Assembly (NCBI RefSeq): GCF_001620365.2
Contig: NZ_LQMT02000025.1
Span: forward strand, 123,260 to 187,259
Source of the DNA: Amycolatopsis keratiniphila subsp. keratiniphila
Lineage (GTDB): Bacteria; Actinomycetota; Actinomycetes; Mycobacteriales; Pseudonocardiaceae
Direction: 5' to 3'
Length of the DNA stretch: 64,000 nt
How positions within the stretch are numbered: position 1 is the first letter of the stretch; the number at the start of each line of letters is the position of its first letter. The position numbers and the translations under genes are program-made. Below are positions 56,252 through 64,000 of this stretch, in pieces. The notes beneath the pieces were generated by a model. It searched no databases, was not told where the DNA came from, and worked only from the letters and a program-made list of their open reading frames with translations.

Positions 56252-57436
56252 CTAGTGGATCTCGTAGCCGTCGAGCCAGACGGCGTGGGAAAGCCAGTGC
56301 GCGGCGAGCAGCGCGCGGTCGCGCAGCTCCTCCATGCGTTCGCCGACGAGGTTGACGTGGCCGAGTTTGCGGCCCGGGCGCTCTCCCTTGCCGTACAGGT
56401 GAACGCGGATGTCCGGGTACCGCGCGAACAGGTGGTGCAGCCGCTCGTCCGGGCCCATCTCCGGCGTCTCGGGCGCGCCGAGGACGTTCGCCATCACGCA
56501 GGCGGGGGCGATCAGGTCGGTCACGCCGAGCGGGTAGTCGAGAACGGCACGCAGGTGCTGCTCGAACTGCGAGGTCTTCGAACCGTCCTGGGTCCAGTGG
56601 CCCGAGTTGTGCGGGCGCATCGCGAGTTCGTTGACCAGCAGGCCTTCGTCGGTCTCGAACAGCTCGACGGCGAGCAGGCCGGTCACGTTCAGCGTCGCGG
56701 CGATCCGCAGCGCCAGGTCCTGCGCCTCCTGCGTGCGCTCGAGGCTCAGCCCCGGGGCCGGGGCGAGCACCTCGGTGTTGATCCCGCCGGACTGCACGGT
56801 CTCCACCACCGGCCACGCCGCGCCCTGCCCGAACGGGGACCGGGCCACGAGCGCGGACAGTTCGCGCCGCATGACGACCTTTTCCTCGACCAGCAAGGGG
56901 GTTCCGGCGTCGAGCAGTTCGGGGACGGTCTCGCGGGCGTGCTGCGCGGTGTCGAGCATCCAGACGCCGCGGCCGTCGTAGCCGCCTTGCGCCGCCTTGA
57001 GCACGACCGGCCACGAGTGCTTGTCGCCGAAGGCGAGCACATCGTCCACAGAGGACACTTCGGCGAAGGCGGGGCCGGGAATCTCGAGCCCGGCCATCAT
57101 CTCGCGCATGACGAGCTTGTTCTGCGCCATCGACAACGCGGCCGGATCCGGCCGGATGGTGACGCCTTCCATCGCGAGCGTCAGCAGATGCTCGCCGGGA
57201 ACGTGTTCGTGGTCGAAGGTCAGCACATCGACCCCGGCGGCGAACGAGCGCAGCGCTTCGAGGTCGGTGTGGTGCCCCTGCACGACCTCGCCCGCGACGA
57301 GGCCGGCGGATTCGTTCTCCCCGGCGGCGAGCACGCGCAGGGACTGGCCGAGGGAGATCGCCGCCTGGTGGGTCATCCTGGCCAGCTGTCCGCCGCCCAC
57401 CATGCCCACGATCGGAAGACCGGTTCGTTTGTCCAT
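56252..57436 (-). CDS. purK: N5-carboxyaminoimidazole ribonucleotide synthase
   Basis: ATP-grasp enzyme of 394 residues that carboxylates AIR with bicarbonate to form N5-CAIR, the substrate of PurE. It has VGMVGGGQLARMTHQAAISLG (10-30), the ATP-binding VVLKAAQGGYDGRGVWML (about 144-161), VEEKVVMRRELSALVARS and the catalytic NELAMRPHNSGHWT (about 266-279). The GT87 gene ends 14 bases upstream, so purK-purE may be carried on the transcript of the membrane glycosyltransferases. This arrangement next to fadE25 and GtrA matches mycobacterial gene order. Confidence 0.95.
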   Translation of the reverse strand: MDKRTGLPIVGMVGGGQLARMTHQAAISLGQSLRVLAAGENESAGLVAGEVVQGHHTDLEALRSFAAGVDVLTFDHEHVPGEHLLTLAMEGVTIRPDPAALSMAQNKLVMREMMAGLEIPGPAFAEVSSVDDVLAFGDKHSWPVVLKAAQGGYDGRGVWMLDTAQHARETVPELLDAGTPLLVEEKVVMRRELSALVARSPFGQGAAWPVVETVQSGGINTEVLAPAPGLSLERTQEAQDLALRIAATLNVTGLLAVELFETDEGLLVNELAMRPHNSGHWTQDGSKTSQFEQHLRAVLDYPLGVTDLIAPACVMANVLGAPETPEMGPDERLHHLFARYPDIRVHLYGKGERPGRKLGHVNLVGERMEELRDRALLAAHWLSHAVWLDGYEIH

Positions 57437-57449
57437 AACGACGCAGAGA

Positions 57450-58655
57450 TTACTTGGCCGCCACCGCCGCGACCTGGGCGGACCCGCGTCGCAGCTCCCG
57501 CACGGCCAGGCCTGTGATGGCGATCGCAGCGGTGAGGACGTAGACGTTGCCGAGCAGCGACCAGCCCAGCCCCCAGCCGAACTCGGTGTCCCCGCCGTTG
57601 GGCACGAACATGATCACGCCGCTCGCGAACAGCACCGCGACGCCCGCGGCCGGAACCCATGCCCGGCGGACGACGAGCAGGACGAGCAGCGGCACCGTCC
57701 ACACCCAGTGGTGTGACCACGACACCGGCGAGAGCAACAGCCCGTAGAAGGCGGTCACCAGCAGCGCACCGACCGGGTCGCCGCGGCGATGCAGGCGCAC
57801 GACCAGCCAGACGGCGGGAACGGCCAGGACGGCGGCGACGGCGATGGCCACCGCCAGTGACCACGACGCGAGTTCCGAAGCGCGGTTCACCAGCCCGTTG
57901 AGCGACTGGTTGAAGATCCAGTGCACGGAGCCGACCCGGCTGGGATCGGTCGCCGACTCGGTCCAGAACCGGACGGCGTCACCGGGGATCACCGCGAACA
58001 TCACGGCTTCGAGCCCGGCGAACGTGCCGAGCGCCCGCAGCGCGTCCTTCCAGCGGCCGGTGAACAGCAGATGCGGTACGAAGATCAGCGGCGTCAGCTT
58101 GATCGCGGCCGAGATCCCGATCAGTACGCCTGCCCAGCGCGAACCGCGTGCCGAAAGCACCAGGACGTCGAGGACGATCAGCGCCATCAGGATGAGGTTG
58201 ATCTGCCCGAGGAAGATCGTCTTCCAGACCGGTTCCAGCGCCAGCGCGCCCGCCGTGGCCAGCGGCAGCACCCACCATCGGGTGAGCGGGGCGCCGCAGG
58301 CGCGGGCGACCACGGAGATCACGACGCTGAGGCAGACCAACGACAGAGCGCCGACGACGCCCCAGGTCAGCCCGGCCGGCACGATCGCGAGCGGCAGGAA
58401 CAGCGGCGCCGCGGCCGGGGTGTAGGTGAACGGCAGCAGCACCCACGGCGGCAAGGTCGTCAGCGCCTCGCGAGTGTAGAGCGGTTCGCCCTTCAGCAGC
58501 GTGAGGGCGCCGGCACGGTAGACGGCGCTGTCCGCGCCGAGGTGCCATTCGCCGAGCCAAGCGACGACACCCAGCGTGAACATCGCCAGCGCGAGCACGC
58601 CCGCCAGCGTGATCCCGACGAGCCGGGCCTCAGCCGCCGGACGTGACTTCAGCAT
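57450..58655 (-). CDS. GT87 polyprenol-phosphate-dependent mannosyltransferase-like
   Basis: Integral membrane GT-C glycosyltransferase of 401 residues with about ten hydrophobic helices. It belongs to GT87 (DUF2029), which includes the mannosyltransferase PimE that uses polyprenyl-phosphate-mannose outside the membrane. The likely catalytic Asp is in the first external loop (GADSAVYRAG, about 40), followed by IFLGQINLILMALIVLDV, IKLTPLIF and SWSHHWVWTVPL. It overlaps its paralogue upstream by 26 bases, so the two are co-translated. The acceptor could be phosphatidylinositol mannosides or lipoglycans. Confidence 0.85.
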   Translation of the reverse strand: MLKSRPAAEARLVGITLAGVLALAMFTLGVVAWLGEWHLGADSAVYRAGALTLLKGEPLYTREALTTLPPWVLLPFTYTPAAAPLFLPLAIVPAGLTWGVVGALSLVCLSVVISVVARACGAPLTRWWVLPLATAGALALEPVWKTIFLGQINLILMALIVLDVLVLSARGSRWAGVLIGISAAIKLTPLIFVPHLLFTGRWKDALRALGTFAGLEAVMFAVIPGDAVRFWTESATDPSRVGSVHWIFNQSLNGLVNRASELASWSLAVAIAVAAVLAVPAVWLVVRLHRRGDPVGALLVTAFYGLLLSPVSWSHHWVWTVPLLVLLVVRRAWVPAAGVAVLFASGVIMFVPNGGDTEFGWGLGWSLLGNVYVLTAAIAITGLAVRELRRGSAQVAAVAAK

Positions 58656-59982
58656 GCTTTCCGGTGTCCCCCGTGCCCTGCTTCCGCCGCAGGTACCACC
58701 AGCGTCCGGCGAGCGCGAGCGCCAGCACCAACGGCATTAAGATGTACGCGCTGCCGAGGATGTTCTGCCACACCTTCCAGTGCAGCTCGACGTTGCGGCC
58801 GTTCGGCAGGATCAGCAGCACACAGCTGATGAAGACGAAGAACACCGCGAAGGTGCCGAGCCAGCGTTTCCACGCGGTGGCGGGCGTGGTCTTCGGCAGG
58901 CGCGAGACCAGCAGGACGACCAGCGGCGCCACCCACACCCAGTGGTGGGTCCAGGAGATCGGCGAGATCAGCAGGATCCAGAACGCGGTCACCAGCATCG
59001 CCGCGAGCGCCTGGCCCTTGCGGTGGAAGCGCAGCACCAGCCAGATCGCCGGGATCGCGAGCAGCGCGCCGATCCCCATCGCCGCCTTCGACGCCCAGGG
59101 CGCGAGCTCGGTGAAGCGGTTCATCAGCGCGTTCAGCGACTGGTTGCCCGCCCAGTGCACCGGGCCGATCCGGCCGGTGTCGGGCAGCGTGTAGGTCCAG
59201 TACCGGGCCGCGTCGTGCGGGATGATCAGGAACATCAGGCCCTGCATCACGACGAACGTGACGAGCCCGCGCACGGCGTCCATCCGGCGGCCGGTGATGA
59301 ACAGATGCCCCAGGAACACGATCGGGGTGAGCTTGACGGCGGCCGCGACGCCGACGAGCACGCCGCCCCAGCGGCTGCCCCTGGCCCCGATGACCAGGAT
59401 GTCGAGCATCACCAGCGCCATCAGGATGATGTTGATCTGGCCGAGGAAGATCGTGCGCCACACCGGCTCGAGGCCGAGGAAGACCAGGAAGAACGCGATC
59501 GTCGACCGGGCGGGCGAGGCCCACCAGCGGGGACCGTCGGTCGAGGGCTTCGGGAGCGCGCCGATGGCGATGCGGACGCACAGGGCCAGCGCGAGCAGCG
59601 AAACCGCGGTCAGGAGCCCCCAGGCGACCTGCGTCGGGACGATCGCGAGCGGGATGAACAGCAGCGCGGCAGTGGGCGGGTAGGTGAACGGCAGCAGCGC
59701 CCACCACGGCTCCACCGGAAGGGTGTTCGCGTCGTACAGCGGGTCGCCGTTCAGCAGCGTCTCGGCACCCGCGCGGTACACCGCGCTGTCCACGCCGAGC
59801 ACCCAGTCGTGCTGCCATCCCCAGATGCCGAAACCGATCGCGACCAGCGGGATCACCGAGAGGATGAGGATCGATCTCGGCCGGACGGACAAGCGGGCGA
59901 GCGACTTCCGCAGCGACAGACGGTGTTGCGGTCGGCTCGCCGAAACATCGCCGTTGGCGTCGGCGGGAACAGTCCGGGTCAC
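58630..59982 (-). CDS. GT87 polyprenol-phosphate-dependent mannosyltransferase-like (paralogue)
   Basis: Second GT87 membrane enzyme, 450 residues, about ten helices. Corresponding motifs are GVDSAVYRAGAETLL (about 64), IFLGQINIILMALVMLDI, VKLTPIVFLGHLF and SWTHHWVWVAPL. It has a longer N-terminal cytoplasmic leader (about 1-35) and a basic C-terminal tail. GTG 59982 is the longest start. Its coding end overlaps the downstream paralogue. A tandem pair suggests two successive sugar additions or alternative acceptors in mannoside synthesis. Confidence 0.85.
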   Translation of the reverse strand: MTRTVPADANGDVSASRPQHRLSLRKSLARLSVRPRSILILSVIPLVAIGFGIWGWQHDWVLGVDSAVYRAGAETLLNGDPLYDANTLPVEPWWALLPFTYPPTAALLFIPLAIVPTQVAWGLLTAVSLLALALCVRIAIGALPKPSTDGPRWWASPARSTIAFFLVFLGLEPVWRTIFLGQINIILMALVMLDILVIGARGSRWGGVLVGVAAAVKLTPIVFLGHLFITGRRMDAVRGLVTFVVMQGLMFLIIPHDAARYWTYTLPDTGRIGPVHWAGNQSLNALMNRFTELAPWASKAAMGIGALLAIPAIWLVLRFHRKGQALAAMLVTAFWILLISPISWTHHWVWVAPLVVLLVSRLPKTTPATAWKRWLGTFAVFFVFISCVLLILPNGRNVELHWKVWQNILGSAYILMPLVLALALAGRWWYLRRKQGTGDTGKHAEVTSGG

Positions 59983-60063
59983 GCGAACAGGAAATCATGA
60001 ACCGGGTAGTGCCTGGTCGACAGGGTCGGCCGTGACCTGGAGAACCTCTTGCGGTACCCGGCG

Positions 60064-60987
60064 TCAGGAACGCGCGAGACTGCCGAGCAGATCGCACGCC
60101 AGGTCGTAGGTCGCCGGGAGCCGGACCGCGGAAATCTGCGGACGGCCGGTGTCACGCAATTGCGCGTCCACCGAAAGCCGCTCGTTGAGCGCCCTTCGCA
60201 GCGCGACGCCGGACGAAGCGAGCCTCACGTCCTTCGGCACGAGGGCGCCCGCGACGGACGGCCCGATCGAGGCGACGCTCTCCCCGCCGTCGAACACCTG
60301 CTTCAACGCGTCCGCGACCAGGATCATCCCGGTGAGCCGGGGCCAGCCCGCGACGGAACTGAAGTCCATCGAGACCACGAGCAGCGTGTGCGCCTCCGCG
60401 ACCGGCCGCTCGTCGCGGCGGGCCTGGCGGTACAGCTCACTCAACCGGGTCCTCAGATAGGCGGCGGTGGGCAGGCCGGTGAGGGGTTCGGTGACCTCGG
60501 TGTTCACCAGCTGGTCGGTCGCGACGTCCGCCCAGGCCAGCGCCGTCACCCGGAGTAAGCGGGAAGGCGTGGAATCGACATCCGGAGCGAGGAAACCGTC
60601 CACCGCGTCCGGGTCGGCGAGCACGGCGTGCAACGCCGCGAGGTCGGCGAGCGTCTCGGCCAGTCCAGCGCCCGCGGCGGCCCGTGCCCGGCCCAGCCCC
60701 GCGAGGGCGGTCTCCGCCACTTCCGCGGGAGCGACCCGGCCGTTCTTGATCACCGCCGCGCAGACGGCATCGACCTCGGGCAGGCCCCAGTCGCTGGGGA
60801 AACGCCAGCCCGCGGCCAGGCTGGCCGTCCGCCAGCGGGCCCGCAGTGCGCGGAGCGTGCGATCTCGTTCGAACCGGTTCCAGGCGGCTTGCCCGTCGGA
60901 TCCCCCGGACGGCGCACCGGTGGCCGGTACGTCCACTGCCCACCGCCCCTTTCCGTTCCGATCTTTTCGATCTTGCGATCGCTTCAC
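60064..60987 (-). CDS. Degenerate GGDEF-like protein
   Basis: Soluble protein of 307 residues. Residues about 40-165 are an unrecognised helical domain. Residues about 165-300 follow the layout of a GGDEF domain: the entry motif EPLTGLPTAAYLRTRLSEL is well kept, the strand LLVVSMDFSSV has the metal-site Asp, but the catalytic GGDEF loop is replaced by SIGPSVAGAL. It therefore cannot make cyclic di-GMP and may be a sensor or a structural relic. GTG 60987 lacks a good ribosome site. No GGDEF or EAL partner is in the window. Confidence 0.7.
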   Translation of the reverse strand: MKRSQDRKDRNGKGRWAVDVPATGAPSGGSDGQAAWNRFERDRTLRALRARWRTASLAAGWRFPSDWGLPEVDAVCAAVIKNGRVAPAEVAETALAGLGRARAAAGAGLAETLADLAALHAVLADPDAVDGFLAPDVDSTPSRLLRVTALAWADVATDQLVNTEVTEPLTGLPTAAYLRTRLSELYRQARRDERPVAEAHTLLVVSMDFSSVAGWPRLTGMILVADALKQVFDGGESVASIGPSVAGALVPKDVRLASSGVALRRALNERLSVDAQLRDTGRPQISAVRLPATYDLACDLLGSLARS

Positions 60988-61193
60988 GGTGGGGACGCCC
61001 GTCCACGCCGCGCGTGACGGCGTTTTTCAAGGATCTTTCCGAACTCTTCGGTAACCCGTCCCGGGTGATGGCGTTGCGCCCTCCGGGTCATCGAAGGGAC
61101 CGCGAGGTGACGTGCGTCGCCCAGTCCGTCACACTGAGCGGGTTCGGGCGTTTAAGACAGTAGACCCGCCGAACCAGCAGATGAAGGAGCCCC
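60988..61193. promoter_or_regulatory. Divergent promoter region of GGDEF-like and sigma genes
   Basis: This 206-base gap holds no gene. It has a GTGAC/GTCAC dyad (about 61108-61132), and the ribosome site GAAGGAG lies before the sigma factor start at 61194. If the sigma factor controls itself, its promoter should lie here, but I cannot define it. Confidence 0.5.
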
Positions 61194-61985
61194 GTGTCCA
61201 CCGTTCCCGCCGATCTCTCCGGTAAGAGTGACGCCGAGCTGATCGCCGAGGTGCGTGACGGGAAGATCGCGTCTTACGGAACCCTTTACGAGCGCCACGC
61301 CGGCGCGGCGCACAACCTCGCACGCCAGCTCGCCCGCTCCAGTTCCGAGGCCGACGACCTCGTTTCGGAAGCCTTCGCGAAGGTGCTGGACACGCTGCGC
61401 GGTGGCAAAGGCCCCGACGCCGCGTTCCGCGCGTACCTGCTGACCGCGCTCCGGCACACCGCCTACGACAAGACGCGCAAGGACAAGCGCGTCGACCTGA
61501 ACGAGGACATGTCCGACGTCGGCGGTGCCGTCGGCGAAGCGCTGACTGTCCCCTTCTCCGACACCGCCGTCGCCGGGCTCGAGCGCACGCTCGCCGCGAA
61601 GGCGTTCGCCCGGCTGCCCGAGCGGTGGCAGGCGGTGCTGTGGCACACCGAGATCGAAGGGCAGACGCCCGCCGAGGTCGCGCCGCTGCTGGGGCTGACC
61701 GCGAACGGTGTCTCCGCGCTCGCGTACCGGGCGCGTGAAGGCCTGCGGCAGGCCTATCTGCAGGTCCACCTGGCCGAGAACTCCGCCGAACGTTGCCGCG
61801 CGAGTGCGGACAAGCTCGGCGCGTGGACCCGCGACGGGCTGTCCAAACGCGAACGCGCCCAGGTGGAGAGCCACCTGGACGAATGCGAGAAATGCCGCGC
61901 GCTGGCCGCGGAACTGGCCGACGTCAACACCGGTCTGCGCGGGATCATCGCGCCGATCGTGCTCGGTGGCGCGGCTCTCGGATAA
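61194..61985 (+). CDS. ECF sigma factor with zinc-finger anti-sigma part, ended by in-frame TAA
   Basis: RNA polymerase sigma factor of 263 residues. Region 2 (about 12-85; YGTLYERHAGAAHNLARQLA, DDLVSEAFAKVLD) and region 4 (about 138-190; LPERWQAVLWHTEIEGQTPAEVAPLLGL) are complete. After them comes a putative zinc-finger anti-sigma segment with HLDECEKC (about 224-231) and then the start of a hydrophobic segment (IIAPIVLGGAALG), where translation stops at TAA 61983-61985. The same frame is open on the other side through 63431. The protein therefore seems to be the first third of a longer sigma/anti-sigma membrane fusion. GTG 61194 follows GAAGGAG. Confidence 0.85.
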   Translation: MSTVPADLSGKSDAELIAEVRDGKIASYGTLYERHAGAAHNLARQLARSSSEADDLVSEAFAKVLDTLRGGKGPDAAFRAYLLTALRHTAYDKTRKDKRVDLNEDMSDVGGAVGEALTVPFSDTAVAGLERTLAAKAFARLPERWQAVLWHTEIEGQTPAEVAPLLGLTANGVSALAYRAREGLRQAYLQVHLAENSAERCRASADKLGAWTRDGLSKRERAQVESHLDECEKCRALAAELADVNTGLRGIIAPIVLGGAALG

Positions 61986-63431
61986 CTGGCGACGACCGGG
62001 GCGGGCAAGGCGGGCGCGGTCACCGCGGCCGCGACGGCCGCCGCCGCGGGTTCGACCTCGGGCGGCGCCGCCGGTGCCGCCGCGGCCGGACCGCGCCAGT
62101 TCGCCGGCGTGGCCGGATCGAGTGCGGCCATCGTCGCCGCCGTCGCGGTGGCGCTCGCCGCCGGTGGCGGCACCCAGGAGATCCCGGCCGCCGCGGCGGT
62201 CCCTCCGCCCGCCGTCGCGCCGCCGACCGCTCCGCCCCCGCCCCCTCCCCCGGGGCCGCCCGCCGCCCCGCCGGGGCAGCAGCCCGTGCCGCCCGCTCAG
62301 CAGGCGCCACCTCCGGCCCAGCCCCCTGCTCCGGCTCCGACACCCGGTCCTTCTCCGTCGAACCCGGCGTCTCCGACGATGACGGCGTCGACCCCGCCCG
62401 ATGGTGTCCAGCTCAAGCCCGGCGAACCGGCCAACCTGCCGATCACCGTGCGCAACAACGGTGGATCGAAGTCCGAGCCGGTGGCGGTCTCCCTGAATCT
62501 TCCGCAGGGTGTGCGGGCCGTTCCCGCCGGAGGTGGCGGCGCGATGGGCGCCGGCGGCTTCCGGCAGCAAGCGCCGGCCACGATCGCGGTGAGCTGCCCC
62601 GGTGGCACCGGCACGGTGACCTGCCGGACCGGTACCGGCCTCGAACCGGGCCAGTCCGCGGTGCTGACGTTCCGGCTGCTCGCGGACGAGACGGCCAGGG
62701 ACGGCAGCGTGGTGACCGGCTCGGTCACGGCCGGCGCGCGGATCAACGTCCGGGTCGAGGTACAGGTCAAGGTGCCGCCACGGCCGAAGCCGCCGGAACC
62801 GAAGCCACCGCGGGACGACCTCACCCTGACGGCCAAGAGCGACGACCTGTCCGCCTTCCCGTGGAACCGCAATCCGCTGGTGATGATCCGCGTGACGAAC
62901 ACGGGCGAGTCGACCAAGCCGGTCACGATCACGCTCGATCACCGCGTGCTCAACTCGTGGAGCGTGTCCGGCATCCCGTGCACGCCGACCGGCGAAGGCG
63001 CGTCGTGCACTTCGCGCGGCTCTCTGAAGCCGGGACGCCAGGCGAGCCTGTGGGTCCGGCTGAAGGGCCGCCCGCCGGAGAGCGTCCCGGTGACGGTGAA
63101 CGCCACTCTCGGCTCCGCGAAGGCCGATCCCGCGCGGGTCTACTTCGACTGCTGGCGCCACTGGTGTGACGACAACGCGCTGCTCCCGCCGACCACGGTG
63201 CCTTCGCTGCCTTCGGTTACTTCGAAGCCTTCGGCTCCTCCGGACACGACGAAGCCTGGGCGTCCTGGATGGCCTGTTCCGACGAAGAAGCCTTCGCCGG
63301 CCGTGACGCCTTCGCAGCCTGTGCAGCAAGAGCCGGCCCAGCCGACGACGACCACGAGCGCGCCGCCGCAACCCGGCAAGTCCAAGCCGTCCACGCGGCC
63401 CAACGGAGTGGTCGACCGCGTTTTCCAGTAG
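61986..63431 (+). pseudogene. Downstream, in-frame remainder of sigma/anti-sigma fusion (membrane and extracellular part)
   Basis: This open stretch continues in the same frame after the TAA at 61983. It encodes an Ala/Gly-rich link, a membrane helix (SSAAIVAAVAVALAAGG), a long Pro-rich tract and about 300 residues of extracellular beta-rich domains with internal Cys (VSCPGGTGTVTC, GIPCTPTGEGASC) and a Pro/Thr-rich tail. No Shine-Dalgarno is seen after the stop; the first possible start inside is GTG 62109. It may be translated by stop-codon readthrough, by internal start, or not at all. I cannot rule out a sequencing error at one base of the TAA. Confidence 0.6.
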
Positions 63432-63441
63432 CGTCGCCCGC

Positions 63442-63942
63442 ATGCCGGCGAAGCATCGCGAACTGCTGCGGTTCGTCCTGGTCGGGGGCGCGAGTTTCGT
63501 CATCACGATGACGATCACCTACGGGCTGAAGTTCACCGTGCTGACCGACAAACCGGTGACCGCGCTGATCATCGGCGTGCTGGTGGCGACCGTCTTCTCG
63601 TACGTCGCGAACCGCGAATGGTCCTTTCGCACCCGCGGCGGACGTGAGCGCGCGCACGAAGCGGCGCTGTTCTTCCTGCTCAGCGCGATCGCGCTCGGCC
63701 TCAACGCGCTGCCGCAGCTGGTTTCGCGGTACGTGTTCGAGCTGGAGCAACCGCATGTCTCGCTGCTGACCCAGGAGGTCGCCGACTTCGTCAGCGGGGT
63801 GCTCGTCGGGACCCTGCTCGGTACGGCGTTCCGGTGGTGGTCGTTCAAGAAGTGGGTCTTCCCGGAGGCCGGCGCGCGGCCGCGGCTGCTGCGGGGCGGC
63901 GGGCGGGAGATTTCCGGCATTCCGGACGATTCCGCCGCCTGA
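63442..63942 (+). CDS. GtrA-family membrane protein
   Basis: Integral membrane protein of 166 residues with four helices (about 9-28, 36-56, 77-97 and 113-130) and the family start LLRFVLVGGASFVITMTITYG. GtrA proteins move or organise polyprenyl-phosphate-linked sugars; mycobacterial Rv3277 in the same gene order belongs here. The ATG has TAGCGT seven bases upstream, overlapping the end of the previous frame, so it may be leaderless. It would fit with the GT87 and other glycan genes of this region. Confidence 0.88.
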   Translation: MPAKHRELLRFVLVGGASFVITMTITYGLKFTVLTDKPVTALIIGVLVATVFSYVANREWSFRTRGGRERAHEAALFFLLSAIALGLNALPQLVSRYVFELEQPHVSLLTQEVADFVSGVLVGTLLGTAFRWWSFKKWVFPEAGARPRLLRGGGREISGIPDDSAA

Positions 63943-63950
63943 CCTGCCAA

Positions 63951-63972
63951 GTGGTAGCAAAGGTCCCTTGCT
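63951..63972. repeat. Single copy of GGTAGCAAAGGTCCCTTGCT element
   Basis: The 20-mer at 63953-63972 begins ten bases after the GtrA stop. It is itself an imperfect dyad (AGCAAAG-GTC-CCTTGCT). The window ends 28 bases later, so a partner copy may lie outside. Confidence 0.7.
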
Positions 63973-64000
63973 CCCCCGGTCCCGTGGGTCGTGAGTGGCG

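Noticed and set aside
61152..63518. Open frame of 788 codons on the minus strand
   Set aside because: Arg/Gly-rich low-complexity translation opposite the sigma factor and its extracellular extension, with no start signal or family motif.

Overview
The window is GC-rich actinobacterial chromosome, most like a Pseudonocardiaceae member (Amycolatopsis-type). This is inferred from codon use, GTG/TTG starts, and gene order and families shared with Mycobacterium: gpgS, LOG genes, dapE/dapD/dapC-fdxA, fbiAB, wbbL, rmlB/rmlD, LCP proteins, TIGR03089, fadE25-like, purE/purK and GtrA. I see no rRNA, tRNA, CRISPR array, prophage or insertion sequence.

Layout. 1-6.8 kb: end of cydD, cydC, gpgS, a PlsC-type acyltransferase and two overlapping LOG-family genes. 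6.9-18.9 kb: an accessory block for secreted polymer breakdown (GH9 cellulase, M4 protease, M28 peptidase, GH18 chitinase, DUF3152 lipoprotein), with two paralogous XRE-TPR regulators and an APH(6)-type kinase. It sits between genes that are close neighbours in mycobacteria (LOG genes and dapE). 18.9-26.3 kb: lysine/diaminopimelate genes dapE, dapD and fdxA-dapC, interrupted by a CHAD protein and a TetR/FAD-monooxygenase pair with a perfect operator palindrome. 26.4-34.6 kb: GNAT, the F420 genes fbiA-fbiB with a Nudix gene in one coupled operon, a GntR/membrane-protein pair, an AlkA-like glycosylase, a cytidylyltransferase-like protein and small unknowns. 34.6-49.5 kb: a cell-wall glycan locus (WbbL rhamnosyltransferase, three GT4s, a GT2, a GT2-GT4 fusion, RmlD/RmlB, two LCP ligases, TIGR03089). 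49.5-64 kb: DoxX, small unknowns, acyl-CoA dehydrogenase and ligase, two DUF3558 lipoproteins, purE-purK, two GT87 membrane mannosyltransferase-like proteins, a degenerate GGDEF protein, an ECF sigma factor fused to an anti-sigma-like region but cut by an in-frame stop, and GtrA.

The most unusual signal is outside the genes. Every convergent gene pair with a real gap (7 of 7) carries a long inverted repeat, and none of the divergent gaps does. Most of these elements are doubly symmetric: a 15-27 bp stem whose arms are themselves small dyads of form GAARG-NNN-CYTTC, with different bases at different loci. Two further gaps hold arrays of a 12-bp word (AATCACGCGAGT) repeated at exactly 21-bp steps and then inverted. 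A 20-mer, GGTAGCAAAGGTCCCTTGCT, occurs seven times as singles, a direct pair and an inverted pair. These look like a family of gene-end elements, probably bidirectional terminators or protein-binding sites, whose sequence changes while the symmetry is kept.

Many genes also lack a Shine-Dalgarno sequence and instead have a TANNNT box 6-7 bases before the start codon, as expected for leaderless mRNAs; this was used to choose several starts.
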